A stretch of DNA of 64,000 bases from Gammaproteobacteria bacterium (GTDB lineage: Bacteria > Pseudomonadota > Gammaproteobacteria > JAADGQ01). A program made the position numbers and the translations under genes. Position 1 is the stretch's first letter. Each line of letters starts with the position of its first letter. Where the stretch lies: the NCBI GenBank assembly GCA_015490755.1, contig WFXF01000077.1:1-64000 (forward strand), read 5' to 3'. Shown here piece after piece: positions 24,560-34,326 of this stretch. Below the pieces are notes generated by a model. The model was not told the origin of the DNA, did not search any database, and saw only the letters and a list, made by a program, of their open reading frames with translations.

Positions 24560-26668
24560 ATGCGCGATAGAATTTTTGGCTTTACTCAAGTATTGAAATT
24601 ATGGCTGATTAGTACAGCTTTTCTATCAATGCCTGCGGTATGGGCCGCCAGCTTTCAAGTTGACCCTGATGTAGGTGATTCTATAGATTCACTGCCGGGT
24701 GATGGTTTATGTGCAAATTCCAATGGCGCATGTTCGCTGCGTGCTGCGATCATGGAATCCAATAGCCTGGATGGGGCTGATTTAATTCTTGTGCCACCGG
24801 GTACTTATCAAATTACACTCTCGACCACCAATGAAAACCAGTCAATCGATGGTGATCTGGATATTCTGGATAGTGTGACAATCGTCGGTCAAGACAGAGA
24901 GACAACCATTATTGATGGCAATGGTATTGATCGTGTATTTCATATTAAAGATCCGGATAAAAAAGGTACGATTGATGTGACGATAAGTGGCCTAACCATT
25001 ACGGGCGGCCAACCGGGAACGTTTGTCAGTAATGGCGGAGGTATTAATAATGAAGGTGGCTATCTGATCGTCTCTAATGTCATTGTTGAAGGAAACTCTG
25101 CCAGCTCTGGTGGTGGTATTAATAACAATAACACCGCATCTAACACGGTGTTTGGTACCTTTGTCCTTTCCAACAGTATCGTACGTAACAACGAAGCTAC
25201 ACTGTTTAATGGTGGTGGCATTCAAAATCTTAATGGTGAAATGAGTCTCGTCAACTCTGTTGTCAGTGGAAACCGAGCACCAATAGATCAATTCAGCGAA
25301 GGTGGACAATTTATTTTGAGTACAGGAGGGCGGGGTGGCGGTATCTATAATGCAGCAAATCTTAATTTAACGTATGTAACTGTCAGTGATAATGTCGGGT
25401 CGGGAGGGGGCGGTATCGCCAATTTTCCAGGTGCCGGATTTTCGGGTGAAGAAACTTATCTGGAGATATTGGGAAGTGCGATTATAAATAACAGAGCAAC
25501 TCATACTAAAACATGGTCAGTGGGTGGTGGCATCTATAATGTCGGTGCAAAAGCACGAGCGACTATTATGAATTCAACCGTGAGTGGTAATGAAGCATTA
25601 AGTAAAGATGGAAGTGGGCAGGTTTTTGCTCAAGATAGCAATGGTAATACGATCATCAGCCAAGGCGGGGGAATTTACAATAGTGGGGGCCAATCCTCAG
25701 TTGTTACATTACGTAATGTAACGATTGCGGATAATGTTTCAAGCGAAGGTGCTGGGCTTTATCAAAAAATAGAGGGCGCTGGTATTACCTCAATCAAGAA
25801 TAGTATTGTCGCAAAAAACTGGATTCAGACAGCGAACTCTGGGCCAACTCCTGGTGGTGATTGCATGGGACCAATAAGCTCTGATGGTTATAACCTGGAA
25901 AGTGGAGATTTATGTGGTTTTAATAATGCGGCAAAAGGGGAGTTAAACAATACCGATCCTTTTTTATCTGCATTGGAAATTGAGGCCGGTAGTCTGACCG
26001 AAACACATAAAATAGAGGTAGGCAGCCCTGCAATTGATGCGGGCGATGAAAATGGGTGCGTATCATTCGATGGTAAGAAGCTCAATATCGATCAACGGGG
26101 CTTTTTGCGCCATACCGATGGTGATGGTGATGGTGATGCAAGGTGTGATATCGGTGCTTATGAAGCGGGCTCTTTAGGCCCGGCTGTATTACAATTCAAA
26201 CAACCTAACTATACAGTTAATGAAAATGATGCCAGTGGGTTTGCAACATTGATTGTGCAGCGTACGGGCAATAGTGTGGGTGAAGTCAGCGTACGTTATA
26301 AACTATCTGAAAGCGATCCAGGAACCGCTTTTAGAGGCACTCATTACAATTTTACGGAGAGCCAGCTCACATGGGGCGATGGCGATATGAGTGATAAATA
26401 TATCACCGTGAATATTGTTGATGATACAGATTTTACTTTGGATAAAGTTGTGGTTTTGGAGCTTTATTCAAAATTGGGTGAAGCCATTATTGGTGGTAAT
26501 GTCAAAGCGATCTTGCAAATTATTGAAGATGAAGAGAGTGTAACGCCGAAACCTGCTCCCACTGGTGGTGAAAATGTAGAGCGTTTTGGTGGTGGTGGTT
26601 TTATCAGTTTATTAACACTGTTTATTTTTTCGTTACCACTGTTTAGAATTTGTGTTTTAAGGCGCTAA
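24560..26668 (+). CDS. Surface beta-helix protein with Calx-beta domain and GlyGly-CTERM-like tail
   Basis: A protein of 702 residues with a signal peptide (about 1-30, ending VWA). CSLRAAIMESN, DLILVPPGTYQI and many turns of the form GGGIYN/GGGINN with NSTVSGN or NSIVRNN follow. Together these form a right-handed parallel beta-helix of the CSLREAI-type (about 40-480). A Calx-beta domain (about 545-655, YTVNENDASGFATLIVQRTG) follows. The C-terminus is GGGGF, a hydrophobic helix and RR, which looks like a GlyGly-CTERM sorting signal processed by rhombosortase. It is probably exported and surface-released. The ligand is unknown. Confidence 0.8.
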   Translation: MRDRIFGFTQVLKLWLISTAFLSMPAVWAASFQVDPDVGDSIDSLPGDGLCANSNGACSLRAAIMESNSLDGADLILVPPGTYQITLSTTNENQSIDGDLDILDSVTIVGQDRETTIIDGNGIDRVFHIKDPDKKGTIDVTISGLTITGGQPGTFVSNGGGINNEGGYLIVSNVIVEGNSASSGGGINNNNTASNTVFGTFVLSNSIVRNNEATLFNGGGIQNLNGEMSLVNSVVSGNRAPIDQFSEGGQFILSTGGRGGGIYNAANLNLTYVTVSDNVGSGGGGIANFPGAGFSGEETYLEILGSAIINNRATHTKTWSVGGGIYNVGAKARATIMNSTVSGNEALSKDGSGQVFAQDSNGNTIISQGGGIYNSGGQSSVVTLRNVTIADNVSSEGAGLYQKIEGAGITSIKNSIVAKNWIQTANSGPTPGGDCMGPISSDGYNLESGDLCGFNNAAKGELNNTDPFLSALEIEAGSLTETHKIEVGSPAIDAGDENGCVSFDGKKLNIDQRGFLRHTDGDGDGDARCDIGAYEAGSLGPAVLQFKQPNYTVNENDASGFATLIVQRTGNSVGEVSVRYKLSESDPGTAFRGTHYNFTESQLTWGDGDMSDKYITVNIVDDTDFTLDKVVVLELYSKLGEAIIGGNVKAILQIIEDEESVTPKPAPTGGENVERFGGGGFISLLTLFIFSLPLFRICVLRR

Positions 26669-26681
26669 CCTATAATTTATA

Positions 26682-28046
26682 ATGTCGTTAGTATCAGTTA
26701 ACCCTGTCACGAGCCAGGTTGTAAAAAAATTTAAGGTTTGGCAGCAGGCACAGCTTAAAAGTGTGTTGGATGAGGTGGCGATAGCAGCACCACATTGGGC
26801 AGCTCGCTCAATTGATGAGCGTGCACGCTACTTGACGAATGTCGCGGTAAAATTACGAGAGCAACAAGAAACTTTGGCACAAATTGCCTCTCTGGAGATG
26901 GGAAAGCTCATTGCTGAATCACGTGCTGAAGTTGAAAAGTGTGCCAGAGTTTGTGAATATTATGCAGAGTATAGTTCACAGTTTTTGCAGCCTGAAGTAA
27001 TCGATTCTGATGCCGGAAAGAGTTACGTGGCATATCAGCCACTCGGAACCGTGTTGGCAGTCATGCCCTGGAACTTTCCTTTTTGGCAATTATTTCGCTG
27101 TGCAGTTCCGGCTTTAATTTCAGGTAATGCTGTTTTATTAAAGCACGCCTCTAATGTGCCTCAATGTGCTCATGCGATTGAGAAGATATTCAAAGCGGCT
27201 GACTTGCCAAAAAATATTTTTCGGACGTTGGATATTAAAGCCAAGCAAGTGGCTGATGTGATCAGTCATGATTGTGTGCAGATGGTGGCTCTCACTGGCA
27301 GTGAAAATGCAGGGCGAAAAGTTGCTGCAATGGCTGGTTCTAATCTAAAGAAAACAGTATTGGAGCTGGGTGGTGCCGATGCTTTTATTGTGCTTGAAGA
27401 TGCTGAAATTGATTTGGCTGTTGAGACGGCGTTAGTTTCACGGTTTTTGAATGCAGGGCAGAGTTGTATTGCGGCAAAGCGCTTTATTATTGTTGATGCG
27501 GTGGCTGATCTTTTTGTTAATCGTCTTAAACATGCAATAGAAACGCTGAAAATGGGTCCACCATTGGATGAGTCGGTGACATTAGCACCGATGGCGAGGC
27601 TTGATTTGCGTGATGAACTACATCAACAGGTGGTGGATAGTGTGTCTCAAGGAGCCATTATTGTTACAGGTTGTGTTGTGCCTGAATTAGAAGGTGCTTT
27701 TTATCCAGCATCACTGTTAGACTTTGTGCGACCGGGTATGCCTGCTTATGAAGAAGAGCTTTTTGGCCCTGTAGCGGCTGTGATCCGTGTTGCTGATGAG
27801 GGAGAGGCACTTGCCGTCGCAAATAGTTCACGCTATGGGTTGGGGGGAAGTATCTGGACGTCCGATCAAAAGCGTGGTGAGACACTGGCTTTACAAGTGC
27901 AGTCGGGAGCTTGTTTTGTCAATGGTTTGGTAAAAAGCGACCCACGTTTACCATTTGGTGGTATTAAAGCATCAGGTTATGGGCGCGAATTGTTTCGCCA
28001 TGGTATTCGTGAATTTGTCAGTGCAAAAACTATCTGGCTGCGGTAA
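26682..28046 (+). CDS. NAD(P)-dependent aldehyde dehydrogenase, succinate-semialdehyde type
   Basis: An ALDH-superfamily enzyme of 454 residues. VMPWNFPFWQLFR, the cofactor-binding FTGS-equivalent VALTGSENAGRKVAAMAG, catalytic Glu in LELGGADAFIVLEDA and catalytic Cys in NAGQSCIAAKRFI are all present, as is EELFGPVAAVIRV. Length and motifs are closest to the shorter succinate-semialdehyde dehydrogenases (YneI/Sad type). Oxidation of succinate semialdehyde to succinate is the likely reaction, but substrate is inferred. It starts 13 bases after the beta-helix gene. Confidence 0.87.
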   Translation: MSLVSVNPVTSQVVKKFKVWQQAQLKSVLDEVAIAAPHWAARSIDERARYLTNVAVKLREQQETLAQIASLEMGKLIAESRAEVEKCARVCEYYAEYSSQFLQPEVIDSDAGKSYVAYQPLGTVLAVMPWNFPFWQLFRCAVPALISGNAVLLKHASNVPQCAHAIEKIFKAADLPKNIFRTLDIKAKQVADVISHDCVQMVALTGSENAGRKVAAMAGSNLKKTVLELGGADAFIVLEDAEIDLAVETALVSRFLNAGQSCIAAKRFIIVDAVADLFVNRLKHAIETLKMGPPLDESVTLAPMARLDLRDELHQQVVDSVSQGAIIVTGCVVPELEGAFYPASLLDFVRPGMPAYEEELFGPVAAVIRVADEGEALAVANSSRYGLGGSIWTSDQKRGETLALQVQSGACFVNGLVKSDPRLPFGGIKASGYGRELFRHGIREFVSAKTIWLR

Positions 28047-28077
28047 TTCAGCCTATTCCCATATGATTTTTTTGTAG

Positions 28078-28098
28078 GGGCGAGCCTTGTGTTCGCCC
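28078..28098 (+). terminator. GGGCGA/TCGCCC hairpin between aldehyde dehydrogenase and sat
   Basis: GGGCGA and TCGCCC pair perfectly around GCCTTGTGT and are followed by TGTTTGG. It may be a weak terminator. The sequence also looks like a short dispersed palindromic (REP-like) unit. Confidence 0.4.
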
Positions 28099-28137
28099 TG
28101 TTTGGTTCTGTTGAATTTATTTTAAGGAGTAAAAAAT

Positions 28138-29355
28138 ATGTCGAAGTTAGTCAAGCCTCACGGCAGTGATGAACTAAAGCCGTTGTTGCTGGAGGGTGAC
28201 GAACGGGCATCTGAGCTGGCGCGTGCTAAAAAAATGCCGCAAGTAAAGGTGAGTTCACGTGAAGTGGGTGATCTCATAATGATGGGGATTGGTGGTTTCA
28301 CACCGTTGGAAGGTTTTATGACCCATGCAGATTGGGCAGGTGTTTGTGATGGTATGAAATTGTCCAGTGGCTTATTCTGGCCGATTCCTATTACATTGTC
28401 TACCGATGAAGGTACTGCAAATAATATTGAGCTGGGCTCTGAAGTTGCACTGGTGAGCAGTGAGAATGATGAAATCATGGCGACTATGCAAGTCACTGAA
28501 AAATATAGTATTGATAAAGCACATGAGTGTATGATGGTTTTCAAGACGACTGATCAAGAGCATCCTGGTGTTGCGATGGTGATGGCGCAAGGTGATGTTA
28601 ATTTGGCAGGCTCGGTTAAAGTGCTGTCAGAAGGTAGTTTTCCAACAGAGTTTGCCGATACTTATATGACACCTGCACAAACTCGTGAAATCTTCAAAGA
28701 AAAAGGCTGGTATACCATCGCCGCTTTCCAAACACGTAATCCAATGCACCGCTCGCATGAATATTTAGTAAAAATTGCAGTTGAAATCTGTGACGGTGTG
28801 ATGGTTCATTCGCTATTGGGCAAATTAAAACCGGGCGATATTCCCGCTGATGTACGCAGTAATGCAATAGGTGCGTTGATCGATAAATATTTTGTAAAAG
28901 ATACTGTATTGCAGGCGGGTTATCCATTGGATATGCGTTATGCAGGGCCGCGCGAAGCACTATTGCATGCACTGTTTCGTCAAAACTATGGATGTTCACA
29001 CCTTATTGTTGGACGTGATCATGCTGGTGTCGGAGATTATTATGGGCCATTTGATGCGCACCATATTTTTGATGAAATACCTGCTGATGCACTGGAGACC
29101 AAACCACTAAAAATTGACTGGACTTTCTGGTGTTACGAATGTGGTGGAATGGCTTCTATGAAAACCTGTCCGCATGAAGCTAAAGATCGCCTGTTGCTGT
29201 CAGGTTCAAAGTTGCGTAAGGCTCTGTCTGAAGGAAGTGATGTGCCAGCAGAGTTCAGTCGCCCTGAGGTATTGAAAATTTTACGGGAGTATTACGCAGG
29301 TTTGAAAGAGGATGAGAAGGTTCAAGTGAAGCTGAGTGGTCATTCGGCCAAATAG
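28138..29355 (+). CDS. sat: ATP sulfurylase (sulfate adenylyltransferase), dissimilatory type
   Basis: A cytoplasmic enzyme of 405 residues interconverting ATP + sulfate and APS + PPi. In sulfur oxidisers it runs towards ATP, taking APS from reverse APS reductase. Active-site segments [15 protein letters not shown] and [20 protein letters not shown] are intact. [16 protein letters not shown] supplies zinc-binding cysteines, a feature of the homo-oligomeric Sat used by sulfur-oxidising and -reducing prokaryotes rather than the CysND assimilatory type. There is a strong AAGGAG before the ATG. A bidirectional terminator follows. Confidence 0.95.
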   Translation: MSKLVKPHGSDELKPLLLEGDERASELARAKKMPQVKVSSREVGDLIMMGIGGFTPLEGFMTHADWAGVCDGMKLSSGLFWPIPITLSTDEGTANNIELGSEVALVSSENDEIMATMQVTEKYSIDKAHECMMVFKTTDQEHPGVAMVMAQGDVNLAGSVKVLSEGSFPTEFADTYMTPAQTREIFKEKGWYTIAAFQTRNPMHRSHEYLVKIAVEICDGVMVHSLLGKLKPGDIPADVRSNAIGALIDKYFVKDTVLQAGYPLDMRYAGPREALLHALFRQNYGCSHLIVGRDHAGVGDYYGPFDAHHIFDEIPADALETKPLKIDWTFWCYECGGMASMKTCPHEAKDRLLLSGSKLRKALSEGSDVPAEFSRPEVLKILREYYAGLKEDEKVQVKLSGHSAK

Positions 29356-29372
29356 GTTTTAACTTAACTTTG

Positions 29373-29412
29373 AATTACAAAAAACCGCATTTATATGCGG
29401 TTTTTTGTAATT
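29373..29412. terminator. Bidirectional intrinsic terminator after sat
   Basis: A perfect 18-bp inverted repeat (AATTACAAAAAACCGCAT and its complement) with a TTAT loop. The stem has an A-run on one side and a T-run on the other, so it terminates both sat and anything arriving from the opposite strand (ugd). Confidence 0.88.
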
Positions 29413-29423
29413 ACTATACTTTT

Positions 29424-29451
29424 TAGAGGTTAGAGGTTAGAGGTTGGAGGT
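29424..29451 (+). repeat. Four tandem 7-bp repeats (TAGAGGT)
   Basis: TAGAGGT occurs three times and then TGGAGGT once, head to tail, in the gap between sat and ugd. No function is apparent. Such heptamer runs can vary in copy number. Confidence 0.7.
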
Positions 29452-29488
29452 TTATAATTCACTGTGTACTATATTCGCACAGCATACT

Positions 29489-30655
29489 TTAATCATCACC
29501 AAAAAGATCACGTGTATATACTTTATCTCGAACATCATTAATGTCATCCGCCATACGGTTTGTGACAATAATATCCGACTCTTTCTTAAACTCTTCCAGG
29601 CTTTGAATTACACGAGAATTAAAAAAACTATCTTCATGAAATTCCGGCTCATAGACAATAACTTCTATACCTTTGGCTTTAATTCTTTTCATGACCCCTT
29701 GAATTGATGATGCCCTAAAATTATCCGAACCACTTTTCATAATCAATCTGTAAACACCTACTACTTTGGGGGCACGCTTTACAATAGAGTCAGAAATAAA
29801 ATCCTTTCTGGTGCTGTTGGCATGCACAATAGCTTCAATCAAGCTATTAGGAACATTCTGGTAGTTTGCTAATAACTGCTTGGTATCTTTAGGCAGGCAA
29901 TATCCACCATAACCAAATGAAGGATTGTTATAGTGATTGCCGATACGTGGATCAAGGCAAACACCTTCTATGATTTGGCATGTATCCAGATCATGAGTCT
30001 GTGCATAGCTATCCAGCTCATTAAAATAGGCAACACGCATTGCTAGATAGGTATTGGAAAAAAGCTTGATCGCTTCGGCTTCTGTTGAATCAGTAAACAG
30101 CACTTGAATATCTTTTTTGTATGCCCCTTCGAGCAACAGATCCGAAAAAACTTTAGCACGTTCCGAGCGCTCACCCATAATAATACGTGAGGGGTAAAGG
30201 TTATCGTACAGTGCTTTGCCTTCCCGCAGAAATTCAGGTGAAAAAATGATGTTTTTGCAATTCAACTTTTTCTTGATGTTTTTTGTATACCCCACAGGAA
30301 CCGTTGATTTAATAATCATTACAGCATTTGAGTTAATCATTTTTACATCGTTAATGACAGCCTCGACTGAGCTGGTATTGAAGTAATTCGTTTCTGGATC
30401 ATAATCGGTTGGTGTGGCAATAATAACAAAGTCAGCTGATTGGTAAGCTTCTTGCTTATCCAGTGTTGCTTTAAAGTTGAGGGGTTTGTTTGTCAAAAAA
30501 TCTTCGATCTCGGCATCAACAATAGGAGACTGTCCCTGTTTCAGATTTTCAATTTTTTCCTTTACGATATCTAATGCAATAACTTCATGTTGCTGCGCCA
30601 GCAACATTGCATTTGAAAGCCCTACGTAACCTGTTCCTGCTACTGTAATTTTCAT
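29489..30655 (-). CDS. ugd: UDP-glucose 6-dehydrogenase
   Basis: A protein of 388 residues that oxidises UDP-glucose to UDP-glucuronate for polysaccharide synthesis. It has the N-terminal Rossmann [35 protein letters not shown] and the catalytic cysteine C253 in [11 protein letters not shown]. The length matches the short bacterial type (as in streptococcal and enteric Ugd). The neighbouring rfaH gene on the same strand, 92 bases upstream, supports a role in surface polysaccharide. Confidence 0.95.
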   Translation of the reverse strand: MKITVAGTGYVGLSNAMLLAQQHEVIALDIVKEKIENLKQGQSPIVDAEIEDFLTNKPLNFKATLDKQEAYQSADFVIIATPTDYDPETNYFNTSSVEAVINDVKMINSNAVMIIKSTVPVGYTKNIKKKLNCKNIIFSPEFLREGKALYDNLYPSRIIMGERSERAKVFSDLLLEGAYKKDIQVLFTDSTEAEAIKLFSNTYLAMRVAYFNELDSYAQTHDLDTCQIIEGVCLDPRIGNHYNNPSFGYGGYCLPKDTKQLLANYQNVPNSLIEAIVHANSTRKDFISDSIVKRAPKVVGVYRLIMKSGSDNFRASSIQGVMKRIKAKGIEVIVYEPEFHEDSFFNSRVIQSLEEFKKESDIIVTNRMADDINDVRDKVYTRDLFGDD

Positions 30656-30747
30656 AATTTTTTGTGATTTTCCAAATATGTTTCAGGCGTATATTCAATT
30701 AAACTTTTCTATTTAGGATGGGTAATGTCAGTGATACCCAAATCCAA

Positions 30748-31257
30748 CTACTGCACAGCAACAAGTGCAATTTGTTCTCTCTCTAAAAATACCCTGTTTT
30801 GGCCACCAAGAACATTCAATAAAATAGTGACCCGTTCTTCTGCGTTACTTTTGTGGAATATACCCGACAATCCCATAAACGGTCCATCTATTACTCTCAC
30901 TTGATCACCTTTTTTGAACTCAGGCATCAATTCAACATAAAGCCCTGATGAATCCTCAGCAGATGACTTTAGCTGCCTGATGATATCATCAGAAACTATT
31001 ACCAATTCATTGCCAAACCGTACAATTTGCGTAACACCTCTGGTATAACGTATTGAAGTAGCAGAATCATGACCTGATTTAAATTTAACAAATAGATAAC
31101 GCGGAAACAAAGCTTCAACTACCTTGATTCGTTTTCCTCTTTTTTTTCGTTCAACCTGAATTTTGGGGCAATATACTTCAAAACCTTGTCTAGCAAGGTT
31201 TTCTTCTGCGATAGTTTCCTGCCTCGGTTTCGAGTGAACTGCCAGCCACTGTTTCAT
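30748..31257 (-). CDS. rfaH: Transcription antiterminator RfaH (NusG paralogue)
   Basis: A protein of 169 residues. The N-terminal NGN domain (MKQWLAVHSKPRQETIAEEN, QGFEVYCPKI, ALFPRYLFVKF) and C-terminal KOW region (FKKGDQVRVIDGPFMGLSGI) are joined by a linker, as in RfaH. RfaH is recruited at ops sites to promote transcription of long envelope operons. I saw no clear ops element nearby. The start is supported by AAGGAGCG on the minus strand. It precedes ugd. Confidence 0.92.
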   Translation of the reverse strand: MKQWLAVHSKPRQETIAEENLARQGFEVYCPKIQVERKKRGKRIKVVEALFPRYLFVKFKSGHDSATSIRYTRGVTQIVRFGNELVIVSDDIIRQLKSSAEDSSGLYVELMPEFKKGDQVRVIDGPFMGLSGIFHKSNAEERVTILLNVLGGQNRVFLEREQIALVAVQ

Positions 31258-31483
31258 GAGCCGAGCGCTCCTTAGATTATATTATTGTGTTCCATCAAAC
31301 CCAACAAGCGAGATATCGATAACTCCATAACAAACTGAATTGATGATAGTAACGTTATCGGGAGAATAAAAAATGTCGCCGAAGCCATCCATGGCTTCAG
31401 CGACTGCCCTGATTAAATCAGAGCAACCAACAGCTGCCGCTGCCGGAAAAAACGGTACATCCCTGCACCGCAAATCAGATTTG
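31258..31483. other. Gap with an undecided short ORF, abutting the foldback element
   Basis: There is no recognised gene here. On the plus strand a 46-codon ORF starts at 31373 with GGGAGA before its ATG (MSPKPSMASATALIKSEQP...) and runs 10 codons into the foldback element, ending at 31513. On the minus strand a 63-codon ORF (31282-31473) ends GVIDISLVGFDGTQ. Either could be a remnant of a gene broken by the element insertion, and neither is well supported. Confidence 0.25.
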
Positions 31484-31648
31484 CTAGGAGCTTGTCCGAG
31501 AATGGAGTCGTAGCGAGGGAAAGCCGTTTTGAGGCAGATTTGGTGTAAATTTGAGGCGAATAGTTGTTCTATTTAACGAAAATTTACACCAAATATGGCC
31601 GAAATGGATTTTCCGCAGTAGACTTTTCATTCTCGGACAAGCTCCTAG
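31484..31648. mobile_element. Foldback/MITE-like element, copy 1 (165 bp)
   Basis: It is bounded by perfect 21-bp terminal inverted repeats beginning CTAGGAGCTTGTCCGAG. An inner 15-bp perfect inverted repeat (ATTTGGTGTAAATTT) surrounds a central GAGGCGAATAGTTG...CTATTTAACGA loop. The whole sequence folds as one long imperfect hairpin and has no coding capacity. Copy 2 at 42334-42501 shares the CTAG ends, the left-arm TCGTAGCGAGG motif and the central loop. The palindromic CTAG at both ends could be target duplication or part of the element. Confidence 0.85.
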
Positions 31649-31933
31649 TCAATCAATGATGTTTTACTTTTCAAGCGTGAAACGGACAATAACACCTTGA
31701 AATAAAAAAAGATATCACGCCGATAAATGTAGTTTTGTAAAATTTTTTGACAACTTGTTTGAGTGACTTTTAACCATAGGAACAAGATAACCTGCATTAC
31801 ATCAACAATTCTTATGCGACTCTGTTGATACACAAAGAATAAATCATTATTTTTACTACGTAATAAAGCAGCACGTCTCCTATAAAAATAGAATAAATTT
31901 GTAAAAGTAATTGACATTTTTTTGAAAGATTTT
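31649..31933. other. AT-rich gap between foldback element and membrane-protein gene
   Basis: A very AT-rich stretch with no gene I can support. A 90-codon minus-strand ORF (31645-31917) ends on the TAG supplied by the CTAG end of the foldback element. Its composition (runs of F, L, Y and R) looks non-coding. Confidence 0.4.
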
Positions 31934-32377
31934 TTATAAATTTACCTTGGTTTTTTTAAAAGCTATCCCTACGATACAGAACAATGCCGCAAATATCCCG
32001 CCAACCACAGCTAAACCTGCAAGGATAAACGATAGAAAAATGAGTGCTGAGCTCGCAATCACACCATTATTTTCCAGATTGATATTTTTTGCTACCCAAA
32101 TAATCAGTGGAATCAATAAAAGAAAAAACAGCCCATATTTTATGCCAATACTAATCAGATCGTTTTTAATATTTTTTTCTGAATTAAGCGCTCTAAATAA
32201 CACTTCAAGCTGATCTTTATCTTCCTTTGTAATTTCACCTTTGCTCTTTAGTTCATTATACTTAGCTTCGTACTCTGCTTTTGCAATTGCAGATTGTGGT
32301 AACAATAAATCGCTGGAAACCACTGCAACTCCCCACGCTACCAAACCAACCAGTAATACCTTCAAATATTGATTCAC
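31934..32377 (-). CDS. Small membrane protein of unknown function
   Basis: A protein of 147 residues starting at an ATG with GGAGG upstream on the minus strand. An N-terminal helix (YLKVLLVGLVAWGVAVVSSDLL) is followed by a charged stretch with KSKGEITKEDKDQLEVLFRA, and then three hydrophobic helices (about 75-95, 102-120, 120-140). I do not recognise the family. The arrangement suggests an inner-membrane protein with a short soluble loop. Confidence 0.65.
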   Translation of the reverse strand: MNQYLKVLLVGLVAWGVAVVSSDLLLPQSAIAKAEYEAKYNELKSKGEITKEDKDQLEVLFRALNSEKNIKNDLISIGIKYGLFFLLLIPLIIWVAKNINLENNGVIASSALIFLSFILAGLAVVGGIFAALFCIVGIAFKKTKVNL

Positions 32378-32724
32378 AAACAGACCTCCACAACTATTTT
32401 GTCTGGTAGTATATTTTAATGCGAATTAAGAGCCAATTCTTAATGTTATTCCAAACAGTATGACGGCTATAATCTGCCCAAAAGCATGAGCGATGACTCT
32501 CTGGTTTGAGCGCACTCCAAGTGATTCAATACGCTAAAACCTGGACATCTATCGGCTTTAATTCTGTTCTTGTTTTTTCCTTTAGGGTGAAATCTTCTCT
32601 TAAGTTATAATGCTGTGCATTTGAAATGCTACTGGCATCAGGCTGGAAAATCCGAGTCTTTCAAACACTTTTTTTGCAAGAGGGTTAAGTTTGATTCTTT
32701 GTACAAACTATAGGATATATAATA
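32378..32724. other. Divergent promoter region before prfC
   Basis: 347 bases without a gene. TATAAT at 32606-32611 is a good -10 for prfC, with only a poor -35 at about 17-18 bases upstream. No riboswitch or repeat was recognised. Confidence 0.35.
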
Positions 32725-34311
32725 ATGAGTTCTGGAGAATTCCTGGAACAGGTAAGGTGCAGGCGTACTTTTGCTATCATCTCTCACCCCGATGCGGGTA
32801 AGACTACATTAACTGAAAAATTACTTTTGTTCGGTGGTGCTATCCAGATGGCTGGCACGGTAAAGGGACGTAAAGCTGCGCGTCACGCAACATCTGACTG
32901 GATGGAGCTTGAAAAAGAGCGTGGTATCTCTGTGACTTCATCCGTCATGCAGTTCATTCATAATGAACGTGTGGTTAACCTCCTGGATACGCCGGGTCAT
33001 GAAGATTTTTCGGAAGATACCTATCGTACTTTGACCGCTGTGGATTCGGCTCTGATGGTGATTGACTGCGTTAAAGGGGTTGAGCAACGTACGATTAAAT
33101 TGATGGATGTTTGTCGGTTACGTGATACGCCGATCATGACCTTTATCAACAAACTTGACCGTGAGGGGCGTGATCCGATTGATCTGCTGGATGAAATCGA
33201 AGATGTACTGAAAATTAAGTGTGCTCCAATTGTCTGGCCGATGGGAATGGGTAAGGCATTTAAAGGCGTGTTTCATCTTCAAAATGACTGCATTCATCTA
33301 TTTAGTGCGACACATGGCGGAAAAATTAAAGAGGGTGAGGTGATTCAGGGGCTGGATAATCCACGCCTGAACGAGCTGTTTGGTGATGAGGCGGACGAGT
33401 TTCGGGAGGAGGTTGAACTGGTTCGAGGTGCAAGCCACGAATTTGATCTGGGTGCTTATCTCAAAGGTGAACTCACACCTGTATTTTTTGGTTCGGCAGC
33501 GAATAATTTTGGTGTTAAAGAGTTACTGGATAAATTTGTAGAGTACGCACCCGCACCTTTGCCTCGCCAAGCCAACGAACGATTAGTTGAAACGACTGAA
33601 GAGAAATTTACAGGGTTTGTTTTTAAAATTCAGGCTAATATGGATCCGGCTCACCGTGATCGAATTGCATTTGTACGTATTTGCTCAGGATCCTATCAAA
33701 AAGGCATGAAAATACATCAAGTTCGTTTAGGAAAAAATGTACAAATTTCTAATGCGATTACATTTTTAGCAGGTGATCGAGAACATGTGAATGAGGCCTA
33801 TCCGGGTGATATTATTGGTTTTTTCAATCATGGCACAATTCAGATTGGGGATACCTTTACCCAAGGCGAAAAGTTAAAATTTGCAGGCATTCCCCATTTT
33901 GCACCTGAGCTGTTCAGGCGTGCTCGATTACGTGACCCGATGCGCTTGAAGGCGTTGCTTAAAGGGTTGCAGCAACTCTGTGAAGAGGGTGCGACTCAAT
34001 TGTTTAGACCCCTAAATAATAATGATCTGATTTTGGGGGCAGTGGGTATATTGCAGTTTGATGTCGTGGCTCATCGCTTAAAAAGTGAATATGGTGTTGA
34101 ATGCTCTTTTGAGACCGTGCAGGTGAATACTGCGCGTTGGATCGTGTGTGAAGACTCTAGGAAGCTGGAAGAGTTTCAGCGTAAAGTCAGTGATAATTTA
34201 GCTTTAGATGCCAGTGGGCATCTTAGTTATATCGCACCGACTCGGGTGAATTTACAGATTATGGAGGAGCGTTGGCCTGATATTAAGTTTGTGGCAACGC
34301 GAGAGCATTAA
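32725..34311 (+). CDS. prfC: Peptide chain release factor 3
   Basis: A GTPase of 528 residues that recycles RF1/RF2 from the ribosome after termination. G1 is HPDAGKTT (21-28), G3 is [16 protein letters not shown], and G4 is NKLDRE. The C-terminal [16 protein letters not shown] region and overall length are characteristic of RF3. It converges with a DUF1566 gene 15 bases downstream. Confidence 0.97.
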   Translation: MSSGEFLEQVRCRRTFAIISHPDAGKTTLTEKLLLFGGAIQMAGTVKGRKAARHATSDWMELEKERGISVTSSVMQFIHNERVVNLLDTPGHEDFSEDTYRTLTAVDSALMVIDCVKGVEQRTIKLMDVCRLRDTPIMTFINKLDREGRDPIDLLDEIEDVLKIKCAPIVWPMGMGKAFKGVFHLQNDCIHLFSATHGGKIKEGEVIQGLDNPRLNELFGDEADEFREEVELVRGASHEFDLGAYLKGELTPVFFGSAANNFGVKELLDKFVEYAPAPLPRQANERLVETTEEKFTGFVFKIQANMDPAHRDRIAFVRICSGSYQKGMKIHQVRLGKNVQISNAITFLAGDREHVNEAYPGDIIGFFNHGTIQIGDTFTQGEKLKFAGIPHFAPELFRRARLRDPMRLKALLKGLQQLCEEGATQLFRPLNNNDLILGAVGILQFDVVAHRLKSEYGVECSFETVQVNTARWIVCEDSRKLEEFQRKVSDNLALDASGHLSYIAPTRVNLQIMEERWPDIKFVATREH

Positions 34312-34326
34312 TCCATTTGTTCAGGT

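Noticed and set aside
29424-29451. CRISPR-like short repeats
   Set aside because: Only four 7-bp head-to-tail units without spacers, and no cas genes anywhere in the window.
30656-31300. ops (RfaH recruitment) element near rfaH/ugd
   Set aside because: No match to the GGCGGTAG core was found in the short leaders here. Targets are presumably elsewhere.
31645-31917. 90-codon minus-strand ORF
   Set aside because: Composition is that of translated AT-rich non-coding DNA, there is no ribosome binding site, and its stop lies in the foldback element.
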